Positions 1 through 7,826 are shown, counted from the stretch's first letter. The stretch is 18,008 nt of DNA from VBOC01 sp035635475 (GCA_035635475.1 DASQAZ010000061.1:1-18008); one strand, 5' to 3'. Notes: generated by a model from the sequence alone, not told the origin. Translations and numbers: made by a program.

Positions 1-968
1 CTGTTCATCACGCATACGTACACGCTCCGGAAATTCGCGGACGTCGACGGCAATATCGGTACCTCCGGCGACCAGACGGCGAAGAAATGGAAAATGAGTC
101 TGTATAAGGATTCCGTTTCCGTCGCCTCGCTCGTCGCTACGGGCAACCCGAACAACGGCGTCCTGTCGACTGCGAACCTTGAGTCCGGCACCTATATCGC
201 AACCGAAGAGGACAGCCTCGGCTGGATCCATCTCGGTAAGATCCGGCACGGAACAACGACGGGAAATACGACGACATCCGGAAACGTCAATAGAGACACC
301 GTGACGTTCCTGGCTGCCAATCCGAATTCTTCCGACACGCTTGATTTCGTGAACGAACAGATCAGCACAATCACGATCTACAAGTTCAAGGATACCGACG
401 GTAACCCGAATACGATCGAGTCGGCAAAACGATGGCACCTGACGTTGTACAAGACTTCGGTCAGCCCGGGAAATATCGTTGCTCAGGCGGATACGAGCCA
501 GCTCACCGTGCAGGGGCTACCGGCGGGTGCCTACATCGCCTCTGAAGCGGACAGCGGGGCGGGATGGGTGCGGTTGAACGGGAATCATGCCCTCAACGAC
601 ACGCTTGTGCTGTTGGCAAATCAGACGGTTGCCGATACATTTATCAACTTCAGGCCGAACTCCATTCTCGTTCGCAAGCGCAAGGACAACGATGGCAACT
701 TTGCCACAAGCGCCGACAGGGTAGGAAAGGCGTGGAGCCTGACTGTGAGGGATACGTTCGGAGTCTTGGTCGCAACTGTCAACGACTCGACTCTCTCGCT
801 TCCTTCGCTTGGCGATAAATCGTACGACATATCCGAAGCCGATAGCGCCGGATGGATCCACCTCGGGTATGTCATCAACGCGGTCCCGGTGGCTGGAGGC
901 GCCAACTCGGTCAGGGTATCGCTTATCGACGGTCAAAGCGCTGCAGTCGACTTCGTGAATGCTCCGCC
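1..968 (+). repeat. Three tandem ~100-residue protein repeats
   Basis: Protein-level repeats inside the T9SS-sorted protein. Approximate units are bases 1-360, 361-657 and 658-968. Each begins with a Lys-rich strand and DxDGN, continues with 'K.W.L.LY', and closes with 'DF.N' or 'FINF'. The DxDGN starts at 40, 391 and 685 give spacings of 351 and 294 bases; the first unit is longer because of a Thr/Gly/Asn-rich insertion near 250-300. The DNA sequences have diverged, so this is an old duplication. More units may lie upstream of the window. Confidence 0.8.
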
Positions 969-2379
969 AATCTACAGCAGTTTCTTCCGGAGCTTCCGGC
1001 AGGACAGCATCGCGAATGATGTGGACAACAAGGGTAAAATTGGCAAATTCGTGAAACGAAAGGCGGATAAGGATCAATTCACGGCCCTTCTGGTGAATGA
1101 CGTGTCGAGCGTGCCCCACCTACATATGGAGTTTAGTGAGGCCATCCTGACGAATTATCCGTTCTTCACGGTTCCCCCATCGAATCATTCGCCATTAGAC
1201 CCGTCGAATAAGAAGTGGGAGTTTTCATTCGTTGATAGCGTTCATCACGGAGATACCGTGCTTGTTTCCGGGTTTGGCGACAAGGGGAAGCCACAGAAAG
1301 TTTCCAAGTATTTCTGGGAAATCGTATCGGGAACCCCTTTAGGCACAAAGAAAAAGGATCCTCCCTTCCCGGTGAACCAGCCCAAGCTGCCGATGCCGAA
1401 CAGAGTCAACGCTCTATTCGAAGCGTTTGAGCAGAGCGGGTTCGCTTCGACGAGTGGTTTGATCGTCGGGAGGGACAAGACGACGCCGGTGGACAGCTCC
1501 AAGAAGTTCTACGGATGGATCCTGGCGTCAAAGTACACGGATGTGCTGAAATCCCTCAAGGACAAGACGGGGCTGCACGGCGGTTACGCGCGAGGATTTG
1601 ACAAGCTCACTTCTAACCCGACGAAGGCGGTCCTCGGCCGAAATAAGTCGATTCCTCCCGGCAAGCAGAACAACAAGCTCATTGCTGATATGATCGCCCT
1701 GAAATTGAACATCACGGCGAGCATGCTGGCCAAGATCCCGATCGGATTCGGCGAGCTGATCTATAATGACGGCACTTCGAATCCGTACAACGGGAAGATG
1801 GTGAAGGAGATCGCCGGAATCGGTGATTCCCTCATGATGGGAAGGTACGTGGGTGCAACGCACACCTTCGTCGACACATCGGTCTTCCGCGTCCTTGATG
1901 AGACGATCCAGAAGATCAATTACTCGTTCGAAGGCGCAATGGATACGTTGGACTTCTCGGTGAAGCTGCACATGAAGGGCACCCGGCGGCTCGAGGACGT
2001 CGCGTATATGCACGCCAATCCAAGCGTGGTCCCGGCAGTCATTATTCCGCTGGATAGGCCGATTGTCGAAACGCCTCAGGCCTACACGCTGTACCAAAAC
2101 TATCCGAACCCGTTCAATCCGACAACCACGATCCAGTTCGATCTCATGGAGCCGTCGGTTGTTACGCTGAAGATTTACAACCTGCTCGGCCAGGAGGTGG
2201 TCACGCTGCTGGATCATGCGGCCATGGAGGATGGGCAGCAGGAGGTAAACTTCAACGCGGGTAACATGGCTTCGGGAGTCTATTTCTACAGGTTGATTAC
2301 GCAGCCGGTAATCGATCCCGATGAAGGAGTTGCCGGCCAGCAGTTTGTCGGCGTGAAGAAGATGATGTTCATAAAGTAA
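1..2379 (+). CDS. Secreted repeat protein with C-terminal T9SS sorting domain (5' end outside window)
   Basis: The reading frame is open from base 1, so the ATG at 94 is internal and the true start lies upstream. The N-terminal third of the visible part (bases 1-968) holds three related repeats, each opening with a DxDGN-like acidic turn (DVDGN, DTDGN, DNDGN at bases 40, 391 and 685), then a 'W.L.LY/VRD' strand and a 'Y.I.EADS.GW' segment. The middle (about 970-2070) is lysine- and serine-rich and I do not recognise it. The last ~100 residues (from about base 2077) are a type IX secretion C-terminal sorting domain: 'YTLYQNYPNPFNPTTTIQF', then 'YNLLGQEV' and 'ASGVYFYRL'. By family knowledge such proteins cross the outer membrane through T9SS and are surface-attached or released. 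The repeats resemble prealbumin/SpaA-like beta folds; that is inference, and the function is unknown. Confidence 0.88.
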   Translation: MFITHTYTLRKFADVDGNIGTSGDQTAKKWKMSLYKDSVSVASLVATGNPNNGVLSTANLESGTYIATEEDSLGWIHLGKIRHGTTTGNTTTSGNVNRDTVTFLAANPNSSDTLDFVNEQISTITIYKFKDTDGNPNTIESAKRWHLTLYKTSVSPGNIVAQADTSQLTVQGLPAGAYIASEADSGAGWVRLNGNHALNDTLVLLANQTVADTFINFRPNSILVRKRKDNDGNFATSADRVGKAWSLTVRDTFGVLVATVNDSTLSLPSLGDKSYDISEADSAGWIHLGYVINAVPVAGGANSVRVSLIDGQSAAVDFVNAPPIYSSFFRSFRQDSIANDVDNKGKIGKFVKRKADKDQFTALLVNDVSSVPHLHMEFSEAILTNYPFFTVPPSNHSPLDPSNKKWEFSFVDSVHHGDTVLVSGFGDKGKPQKVSKYFWEIVSGTPLGTKKKDPPFPVNQPKLPMPNRVNALFEAFEQSGFASTSGLIVGRDKTTPVDSSKKFYGWILASKYTDVLKSLKDKTGLHGGYARGFDKLTSNPTKAVLGRNKSIPPGKQNNKLIADMIALKLNITASMLAKIPIGFGELIYNDGTSNPYNGKMVKEIAGIGDSLMMGRYVGATHTFVDTSVFRVLDETIQKINYSFEGAMDTLDFSVKLHMKGTRRLEDVAYMHANPSVVPAVIIPLDRPIVETPQAYTLYQNYPNPFNPTTTIQFDLMEPSVVTLKIYNLLGQEVVTLLDHAAMEDGQQEVNFNAGNMASGVYFYRLITQPVIDPDEGVAGQQFVGVKKMMFIK

Positions 2380-2406
2380 CAAGGCCCATCCACCGGCCCT
2401 TCTCGA

Positions 2407-2448
2407 ACAGGGGCATCCTGAGAAATTGGGATGCCCCTGTCTATTTAT
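2407..2448 (+). terminator. Intrinsic terminator-like hairpin after the T9SS protein
   Basis: A perfect 12-bp inverted repeat: ACAGGGGCATCC at 2407-2418 pairs with GGATGCCCCTGT at 2429-2440 around a 10-base loop. It is followed by CTATTTAT, a weak rather than pure U-tract. It lies 27 bases after the stop codon and separates the secreted-protein gene from the next operon. The stem is certain from the sequence; terminator function is inferred from position. Confidence 0.75.
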
Positions 2449-2468
2449 GGCTTCCGGCCAGCATTCCA

Positions 2469-2497
2469 TTGCCTTTTTTCTGATTTTTCGATATGTT
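2469..2497 (+). promoter_or_regulatory. Possible sigma70-like promoter for the Uma2-to-tsaC run
   Basis: TTGCCT (2469-2474), a 17-base T-rich spacer and TATGTT (2492-2497), each 4 of 6 to the E. coli consensus. It sits just after the terminator hairpin and just before the next gene, where a promoter is expected. Transcription would start near 2504, almost at the ATG at 2506, so the mRNA would be nearly leaderless or translation would start further in. Low to moderate confidence, since promoter consensus in this lineage may differ. Confidence 0.35.
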
Positions 2498-2505
2498 GAT
2501 ATTCA

Positions 2506-3126
2506 ATGGAGAAGAAGGCGGACTCTGGTGCAACAGGTAGTCGCGATCGGCAAGTTTCCAAGATTAAAAGGGAGGCCGGTGCCCCCGGCGGCTTGAAAGT
2601 GACATATCAGGACATTCTCGCCCTGGGCGAGACGAACAGGCGCATCGAACTTTTCGATGGGGAGTGCATTATGCCGGCTATGCCGACCTCGCAACATCAG
2701 TACATTGCCACAAGGCTTGCCTTCCATATTTTCAACGACGTGGAAAAACGTGGTTTGGGAAAGACGTTTGGATCACCAGTGGATGTTTATGTATCGCAAA
2801 CGACGGTGCTTCAGCCCGATCTCTCGTTCCTCTCGACTGAGCGGTTGTTCATCGATGACGGCAAGAAGTTGAATGGTGCGCCCGACCTTGTGGTGGAAAT
2901 CCTGTCCGAGGCCACAGAGCAGCGCGACCGGACATTCAAGTTCCGAGAATACGCCCGTAGCGGCGCGAGGGAGTACTGGCTTGTATCCCCAGAAAAGAAG
3001 GAGATCGAGGTTTATCAGAATTCAGAGAAGGGTTTCATAATCGTGAATATTTTTCGATCTTCCGACACGCTGAATTCCCCGCTGTTCGGCGACATTCAAT
3101 TAAGGGTTGCGAAGATATTCGAGTGA
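2506..3126 (+). CDS. Uma2 family (DUF820) PD-(D/E)xK nuclease-fold protein
   Basis: A 206-residue protein. From about residue 30 it matches the Uma2/DUF820 pattern: 'TYQDILALGETN.RIELFDGE', then 'QPDLSF' (Asp105), 'PDLVVEILSEAT' (Glu131) and 'KFREYARSGAREYWLV' (Lys145). These fit the D...E...K active site of the restriction-endonuclease-like fold, and all three residues are present. The family is predicted to be a nuclease, but its biological role is poorly known; it is common in cyanobacteria and in scattered other bacteria. The first ~25 residues are polar and not family-like, so the ATG at 2506 is uncertain; an in-frame TTG at 2593 and GTG at 2599 lie closer to the conserved start. No clear Shine-Dalgarno precedes 2506. 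It ends 12 bases before the YjbQ gene and probably shares its transcript. Confidence 0.85.
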   Translation: MEKKADSGATGSRDRQVSKIKREAGAPGGLKVTYQDILALGETNRRIELFDGECIMPAMPTSQHQYIATRLAFHIFNDVEKRGLGKTFGSPVDVYVSQTTVLQPDLSFLSTERLFIDDGKKLNGAPDLVVEILSEATEQRDRTFKFREYARSGAREYWLVSPEKKEIEVYQNSEKGFIIVNIFRSSDTLNSPLFGDIQLRVAKIFE

Positions 3127-3138
3127 GGGGGAAGCACG

Positions 3139-3552
3139 ATGAAATCCCAGACGGAGTACCTGTGGTTCAATACGAAAAAACAGAGAGAATACGTCAACAT
3201 TACCCCAAGCGTAGCAGAGGTTGTGGCGAAGAGCGGCATCCGGGAGGGAATGGTGCTTGTCTCGGCAATGCACATCACAGCGGGCGTGTACGTGAACGAT
3301 GCGGAGGATGGCCTGATACACGACATCGATGAGTGGCTGGAGAAACTTGCTCCCTCAAGCCTCCCGTATCGTCACCACGCAACCGGGGAATCGAACGGTG
3401 ATGCTCACTTGAAGAGCCTCCTCATCCATCATGAGGTGATCGTGCCTGTGACTGCGGGGAAACTTGATTTCGGGCCGTGGCAGCAGATTTATTATGCAGA
3501 ATTTGACGGAAAGCGCAGGAAGCGCGTTATCATTAAAGTCATGGGAGACTAG
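3139..3552 (+). CDS. YjbQ family protein (UPF0047; secondary thiamine-phosphate synthase-like)
   Basis: A 137-residue protein, the usual size for YjbQ/UPF0047. Family signatures are 'HITAGVYVND' (His45), a central 'YRHH' (His79, His80), 'NGDAHLKSLL' (His90), 'PVTAGKLDFGPWQQIYYAEFDG' and a basic C-terminal strand. Conserved histidines form the presumed metal/phosphate site. E. coli YjbQ has weak thiamine-phosphate synthase activity, hence the database name; the physiological role is unsettled, so I give no symbol. A purine-rich GGGGGAAG (3127-3134) just upstream is a good ribosome binding site for the ATG at 3139. Only 3 bases separate its stop from the GTG start of the next gene, whose ribosome site (GGGAG) lies in this gene's last codons. 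Confidence 0.9.
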   Translation: MKSQTEYLWFNTKKQREYVNITPSVAEVVAKSGIREGMVLVSAMHITAGVYVNDAEDGLIHDIDEWLEKLAPSSLPYRHHATGESNGDAHLKSLLIHHEVIVPVTAGKLDFGPWQQIYYAEFDGKRRKRVIIKVMGD

Positions 3553-3555
3553 CTC

Positions 3556-4956
3556 GTGAGCGGCCGATGCTTGATTTGTCTTATCGTCTTTTATTCCCTC
3601 TGCGGCAGCGCAGCCCCGGTCGAGGGAACGGTCAAAGGGAAGGGCGCTTTCCAACTCGACGTCGACGCCGCCCGCTTCTATGGAGACTCCACGAAAACAT
3701 ATGTGGAGATATATTACGATATCCTGGAGAATATACTCACGTATAAGCCGGATTCGGGCCGCTTCCTCGGCGCGGTCAACATGAAGCTCGAACTGAGAAA
3801 TGACACCTCGGTCGTCTCGAAGAAGGAGTGGACGGTGCCGCATATGATCGCCGATACCTCGAGGCTGATCGCCGGCCAGAAACTGGTGGGCATCGAGGGG
3901 CTCGCCCTCCCTCGCGGCAGCTACGTATTCTCCCTAAGCGCCTACGACGTGTGCGATCCGTCCAGAAGAGACAGCCTTTCGGCGCCGCTTCAGTTGCAGC
4001 CGTTTCCCGGCGATCGGGAGACCCTTAGCGACGTCGAATTCTGCACATCGATTCAGGCATCCACGAACAAACAGTCGATGTACTACAAGAACACCCTGGA
4101 GGTGATCCCGAACGCAAGCCGGCTGTACGGGGTGGGACTTCCCATCATCTACTACTACGCCGAAGCGTACAACCTCATGATGAGCCAATCGCCTGCCGGC
4201 TTGATCGTACACGCGGCCGCAATCGATGCGAACGGCAGAGAGGTAGTGGCGCACGACAAGCCGAAATCGCGCGCTCATAACTCCAGTGTCGAAGTGGGGA
4301 CGCTTAATATCTCCGCCCTGCGCGGAGGCACGTATTATTTCCGGATCTCGCTGCTGGATTCGGCCCGAAAGGTGCTTGCCGTGGCGGCGAAAAAGTTCTT
4401 CGTCTACCGGCCCGGCTCGACCTCCGATTCCTCAATGCCGTTCGCTTCGGCGGACGTCTCGACAAGCATTTACGCAATGATGACTGATTCGGCGCTGGAC
4501 CGTGAGTTTTCGTACGCGCGATACATCGCATCGGATCTCGAACAGAAGCAGTATGCACTCCTCACTGAAAGGAAGGCAAAGCAGCGGTTCGTGTTCGAAT
4601 TCTGGCGCCGGCGCGACCCGGACCCTCTCACTCCGGGCAATGAATATCAGCAGGAATATTTCCGCCGTGCCGAATATGCCAACAAGAACCTTACATACGG
4701 GCTTCGCGAGGGTTGGAAGACCGATCGTGGGCGGGTGTACATCGTCTACGGAACGTCCGATGAAGTAGAACGATTTCCGAGCTCATCGCAAAGCCTTCCC
4801 TACGAGATCTGGCATTACAATAACATTCAGGGGGGCGTGGTGTTTGTGTTTGTCGACCGGACGGGCATGGGCGATTACCAACTGGTTCATTCAACCCACC
4901 GTGACGAGCTCCACGACGAGATGTGGTACGACCGTTACGCCCAGAGGATGCACTGA
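3556..4956 (+). CDS. GWxTD domain-containing exported protein
   Basis: A 466-residue protein starting at GTG 3556. The ATG at 3566 is out of frame, and GGGAG about 8 bases upstream supports the GTG. The N-terminus has a hydrophobic signal segment (residues about 5-20) ending in small residues ('GSAA'). A cysteine at 16 is not in a convincing lipobox, so I favour signal peptidase I cleavage. The middle holds beta-rich segments such as 'RGGTYYFRISLLD', and the C-terminal ~130 residues form the GWxTD domain: 'FEFWRRRDPDPLTPGNEY', GWKTD at 386-390, then 'RVYIVYGTSDEVE' and 'YEIWHY'. The domain is named for its motif and its function is unknown. The gene sits 10 bases before a lipid acyltransferase gene, hinting at an envelope role (inference). 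Confidence 0.88.
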   Translation: MSGRCLICLIVFYSLCGSAAPVEGTVKGKGAFQLDVDAARFYGDSTKTYVEIYYDILENILTYKPDSGRFLGAVNMKLELRNDTSVVSKKEWTVPHMIADTSRLIAGQKLVGIEGLALPRGSYVFSLSAYDVCDPSRRDSLSAPLQLQPFPGDRETLSDVEFCTSIQASTNKQSMYYKNTLEVIPNASRLYGVGLPIIYYYAEAYNLMMSQSPAGLIVHAAAIDANGREVVAHDKPKSRAHNSSVEVGTLNISALRGGTYYFRISLLDSARKVLAVAAKKFFVYRPGSTSDSSMPFASADVSTSIYAMMTDSALDREFSYARYIASDLEQKQYALLTERKAKQRFVFEFWRRRDPDPLTPGNEYQQEYFRRAEYANKNLTYGLREGWKTDRGRVYIVYGTSDEVERFPSSSQSLPYEIWHYNNIQGGVVFVFVDRTGMGDYQLVHSTHRDELHDEMWYDRYAQRMH

Positions 4957-4966
4957 CACGTCCTTC

Positions 4967-5887
4967 ATGCAGCACCGCCTCGAGTATTTCCTCTTCCGGG
5001 TTTTCCACTGGATCATACTTGTGCTCCCCCTGAAATCGGCGCAGCGGCTGGGGGCCTACCTGGGCGCTGCCTCGTTTCACATGATGGGATCCCGCCGCCG
5101 CATAGCGCTGGAAAACCTGCGTTACGCCTTCCCCGAAAAGAGCGAAAGGGAAAGAACGGCAATCGCGAGGGGTGCATTCGTCAATTATGGCGTCACCCTC
5201 GTCGAGTTCCTCTGGTCGCCTAATCTTTCCGATCCGATTCTGCGGAAACTTGTCAAGATGAGAAACCCCGAACTACTCACCGGGGCTCACCGCCTCGGGA
5301 GAGGCATGGTCCTGCTCTCGGGTCATTTCGGGAATTGGGAGCTCATCGCTTCCGGCGTCCCGCGCCTCACGGGCATCCCCTTGACAATCATCGTGCAAAC
5401 GCAGGCAAATAAGCTGATCGATGGGCTTATCAACGGGCTTCGCTGCAGGTTTGGAAATAGCGTCATCCCCATGGGCATTTCGGTGCGCGGAATCATCAAG
5501 ACGCTGGCCGAGGGGGGAGTGGTTGCGATCGCCCCCGACCAGAGCGGTCCCATGGAGGGCGCCTTTGTACAGTTTTTCGGGCGCAGCGTGGCAACGCATC
5601 AGGGACCTGCCGCGTTTGCACTGCGGAGCCGTGCGCCGATGCTGATCGGATTCATGATCCGTAAAAGCGATGGTACCTACGACGTAATCCTCGAGGAAAT
5701 CCCCACGTCCGATCTGGGAGAACCGACGGACGAGAAGATCGCCGAGCTGACGCAACGGCACACGGCGATGCTCGAAAAATACATCCGCCTTTATCCCGAC
5801 CACTGGTTGTGGATGCACCGCCGGTGGAAACACACCTGGGAGAGCGTGCAGCGTTCAAAACAGACTGTGGACAGCTCCAGTGCCTGA
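4967..5887 (+). CDS. LpxL/HtrB-like lysophospholipid acyltransferase
   Basis: A 306-residue protein of the LpxL/HtrB/MsbB family, about the usual length. These inner-membrane enzymes transfer acyl chains to lipid A precursors or related lysolipids on the cytoplasmic face. The catalytic HX4(D/E) box is 'SGHFGNWE' (His120, Glu125). Other signatures are 'VVAIAPDQSG', 'FFGRSVATHQGPAAFALRS' and the terminal 'YPDHWLWMHRRWK'. Residues about 8-35 form a hydrophobic N-terminal anchor. The frame is open upstream to an ATG at 4844, but that would overlap the GWxTD gene by 113 bases and add non-family sequence; ATG 4967, 10 bases after the previous stop, starts exactly where family members do. Its stop overlaps the next gene's start by 8 bases, indicating translational coupling to the glycosyltransferase. 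The exact acyl acceptor cannot be read from sequence. Confidence 0.9.
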   Translation: MQHRLEYFLFRVFHWIILVLPLKSAQRLGAYLGAASFHMMGSRRRIALENLRYAFPEKSERERTAIARGAFVNYGVTLVEFLWSPNLSDPILRKLVKMRNPELLTGAHRLGRGMVLLSGHFGNWELIASGVPRLTGIPLTIIVQTQANKLIDGLINGLRCRFGNSVIPMGISVRGIIKTLAEGGVVAIAPDQSGPMEGAFVQFFGRSVATHQGPAAFALRSRAPMLIGFMIRKSDGTYDVILEEIPTSDLGEPTDEKIAELTQRHTAMLEKYIRLYPDHWLWMHRRWKHTWESVQRSKQTVDSSSA

Positions 5888-6932
5888 GCCGTCGAATGTG
5901 CTCGTCGTCCAAACTGCCTTCCTGGGCGACCTCATCCTGACATTGCCGCTTGCGCAGGCGCTGCGGAAGACGTTCCCATTGGCCCAAATCGACTTCCTCG
6001 TCGTGCCGAAGACCGCGTCGGTTTTGGCGAATCATCCAGCAATCGATGATGTTCTGATCTTCGACAAGCGAGGGGGCGATGCCGGGATCCGCGCATTCCT
6101 GCGGCAGGTCCGGACGATCCGGACGAGAAACTACGATACGGCGATACTTCCGCACCGCTCCATCCGGAGCGCCGCCCTGGTCCGCATGGCACAAATCCCC
6201 AGGCGGATCGGCTTCAACACGAGCGCCGGCCGCATCCTTTTTACCGATGTGGTGAAGTACGAATCACTCGTGCATGAAGTTGACCGCAACTTGAATCTGC
6301 TTAATGCTTTCAAGGTCTTCTATGAGCGGCCCAGGATTCCGGAACTATTTCCGTCGGACGCCGACCGCGAAGCCGTCGACAGCTTGCTGCAGGCAGGGCA
6401 TCATGAACCGGGGGAAGCGTTGATCGGGATTGCGCCCGGAACCGTCTGGAACACGAAACGGTGGATTCCGGAGCGTTATGCCGACCTTGTCGGGCGATTG
6501 ATCTCCCGCGGGTTTTGGGTGGTTATCCTGGGTGGAGGGGATGACCGCCGGCTTCTCCCGCTCGGGGAGTCGCCCCGCGTCCTGAATGCGACAGGAAGAT
6601 TGACGATACTTCAATCTGCGGAACTGATCCGCCGCTGCCGGGTTCTTGTTTGCAACGACAGCGCGCCGATGCATCTGGCGGTGGCGGTACGCACACCGGT
6701 GGTTGCAATCTTTGGCGCCACGATTCCCGAATTCGGCTTTGCGCCGATCGGGAAGAACGATGTCGTCCTTGAGACCAAGGGTCTCGCCTGCCGGCCCTGC
6801 ACATCCCACGGCGGCGATGTGTGCCCGGTGAAGACGTTCGATTGCATGATGAGAATCTCAGCGCCCCAGGTGCTGGAGGCCGTGAATAAGATCCTCGGAA
6901 AAAGCAACCGGGAGAGCTGGCAGAAGAACTGA
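5880..6932 (+). CDS. waaF: Glycosyltransferase family 9, lipopolysaccharide heptosyltransferase II-like
   Basis: A 350-residue GT-B fold glycosyltransferase of family 9, starting at GTG 5880 inside the end of the acyltransferase gene. WaaF-type enzymes add the second L-glycero-D-manno-heptose to the LPS inner core in the cytoplasm. Signatures: an N-terminal 'VLVVQTAFLGDLILTLP' with the catalytic-region Asp17, 'RRIGF', the nucleotide-sugar site 'APGTVWNTKRWIPERYADL', 'NDSAPMHLAVAVRTPVVAIFG' (Asp260, His265), and the Cys-rich tail 'CRPCTSHGGDVCPVKTFDC' typical of heptosyltransferase II. Coupling with an LpxL-like gene supports a lipid A/core assembly role. Assignment to GT9 is firm; choosing WaaF over other GT9 heptosyltransferases is likely but not certain. 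Confidence 0.87.
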   Translation: MPEPSNVLVVQTAFLGDLILTLPLAQALRKTFPLAQIDFLVVPKTASVLANHPAIDDVLIFDKRGGDAGIRAFLRQVRTIRTRNYDTAILPHRSIRSAALVRMAQIPRRIGFNTSAGRILFTDVVKYESLVHEVDRNLNLLNAFKVFYERPRIPELFPSDADREAVDSLLQAGHHEPGEALIGIAPGTVWNTKRWIPERYADLVGRLISRGFWVVILGGGDDRRLLPLGESPRVLNATGRLTILQSAELIRRCRVLVCNDSAPMHLAVAVRTPVVAIFGATIPEFGFAPIGKNDVVLETKGLACRPCTSHGGDVCPVKTFDCMMRISAPQVLEAVNKILGKSNRESWQKN

Positions 6933-6946
6933 TTCTTTGATGCCCA

Positions 6947-7582
6947 ATGACCGTTGTTCAAATTCAATCTGTGAGTAAAGTATCTGACGGCGCCGCGAAA
7001 CTCGCCGCCGAAATGATCAGAGCGGGGGGAGTAATCGTCTATCCCACCGACACCGTCTACGGGCTTGGCTGTAACGCATTCAGGGCCGAGGCCATTCAGC
7101 GGGTGTTCGCAATAAAACAACGGCCTGAAAACAAACCGGCGCTTGTGCTCGTCCTTGACCGTGCGATGCTCGAGCGCCTGGTGACGAAGATCCCGCCCAT
7201 TGCCGCCGAGCTGATGGAGTGTTTCTGGCCGGGACCACTGACAATCGTTTTAGGCGCCCGCCGCCGCATCCACGCGCTCCTCACCGCAGGAAGCGGCAAG
7301 GTCGGCGTGCGCATGCCGGACAACGAATTCTGCCGCCGGCTCATGATCGAATCCGGAGTCCCGCTCGTTTCGACGAGCGCGAACATCTCCGGGAAAGAGT
7401 CGAGCTACGGCGCGATGAAGTCGCAGTTTGGGGGGCTCGTCGATTTGTTCATCGAGGCGGGCCCGCCTGTATCCGACGTTCCGTCGACTGTCGTCGACGT
7501 TTCGGAGGGAAGGGTGAAGATCGTTCGCGAGGGAATCATATCGCATGACACGCTGCGCGAATTTATTCGAAATCCTGCCTAA
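6947..7582 (+). CDS. tsaC: L-threonylcarbamoyladenylate synthase (TsaC/YrdC/Sua5 family)
   Basis: A 211-residue YrdC-domain protein. It makes threonylcarbamoyl-AMP from threonine, bicarbonate and ATP, the first step of the t6A37 modification of ANN-decoding tRNAs in the cytoplasm. Signatures: 'GGVIVYPTDTVYGLGCNA', the KxR motif 'KQR' at 57-59 followed by 'PENKP', 'WPGPLTIVL', 'VGVRMPDN' and 'STSANISG' (142-149), then 'PSTVVDV' and 'IVREG'. The length matches TsaC rather than the longer Sua5 with its extra domain. The ATG at 6947 lies 14 bases after the heptosyltransferase stop; no strong Shine-Dalgarno is visible. It is the last gene of the packed run and is followed by an intergenic region with a new promoter. 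Confidence 0.93.
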   Translation: MTVVQIQSVSKVSDGAAKLAAEMIRAGGVIVYPTDTVYGLGCNAFRAEAIQRVFAIKQRPENKPALVLVLDRAMLERLVTKIPPIAAELMECFWPGPLTIVLGARRRIHALLTAGSGKVGVRMPDNEFCRRLMIESGVPLVSTSANISGKESSYGAMKSQFGGLVDLFIEAGPPVSDVPSTVVDVSEGRVKIVREGIISHDTLREFIRNPA

Positions 7583-7611
7583 TACCCCTTTGAAACCGGC
7601 CTTTCGAGCGG

Positions 7612-7640
7612 TTGATACTCTGGCCGAAAATTGCTACATT
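7612..7640 (+). promoter_or_regulatory. Sigma70-like promoter upstream of tRNA-Arg
   Basis: TTGATA (7612-7617), a 17-base spacer, TACATT (7635-7640): 5 of 6 and 4 of 6 to consensus with ideal spacing. It lies 80 bases before the tRNA in a region with no other gene. Predicted transcription starts near 7647, leaving a ~70-base leader for RNase processing. A weak stem (AACCG 7594-7598 with CGGTT 7609-7613) overlaps the -35 box. This is the best promoter match I saw in the window. Confidence 0.55.
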
Positions 7641-7719
7641 AGAGGCACATTTTGCGAACGAAGGCACGCATCTTGAAGGGCAAGAGGTAAAATCCGGGAC
7701 GAACAATTATGAATGGAGC

Positions 7720-7793
7720 GCGCCCGTAGCTCAGATGGATAGAGCGACAGCCTCCGGAGCTGTAGGTCGCGCGTTCGAATCGCGCCGGGCGTA
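7720..7793 (+). tRNA. tRNA-Arg (anticodon CCG)
   Basis: A full cloverleaf can be folded. Acceptor GCGCCCG (7720-7726) pairs with CGGGCGT (7786-7792), first pair G-U. The D arm is GCTC...GAGC. Anticodon stem ACAGC/GCTGT (7747-7751/7759-7763) holds loop CTCCGGA with anticodon CCG at 7754-7756, which reads CGG arginine codons. The T arm is GCGCG-TTCGAAT-CGCGC, and the discriminator is A7793. CCA is not encoded. Length is 74. No terminator follows, and the next start codon is 33 bases on, so the tRNA is probably cut from a transcript that also carries the TPR gene. Confidence 0.95.
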
Positions 7794-7826
7794 CAGAGAA
7801 CAACCACCTCACAAGGATCCTCTTTC

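Noticed and set aside
1528..2469. Antisense open frame (313 codons) opposite the T9SS protein end
   Set aside because: The forward strand encodes a clear T9SS sorting domain here; the antisense frame has no family features and reads through the terminator hairpin.
2506..3126. Uma2 gene as sign of a restriction or mobile element
   Set aside because: No methyltransferase, specificity subunit or transposon ends accompany it, and it is packed into a housekeeping run.
4844..4966. Upstream extension of the acyltransferase to ATG 4844
   Set aside because: It would overlap the GWxTD gene by 113 bases and add non-family sequence; ATG 4967 gives a normal family N-terminus.
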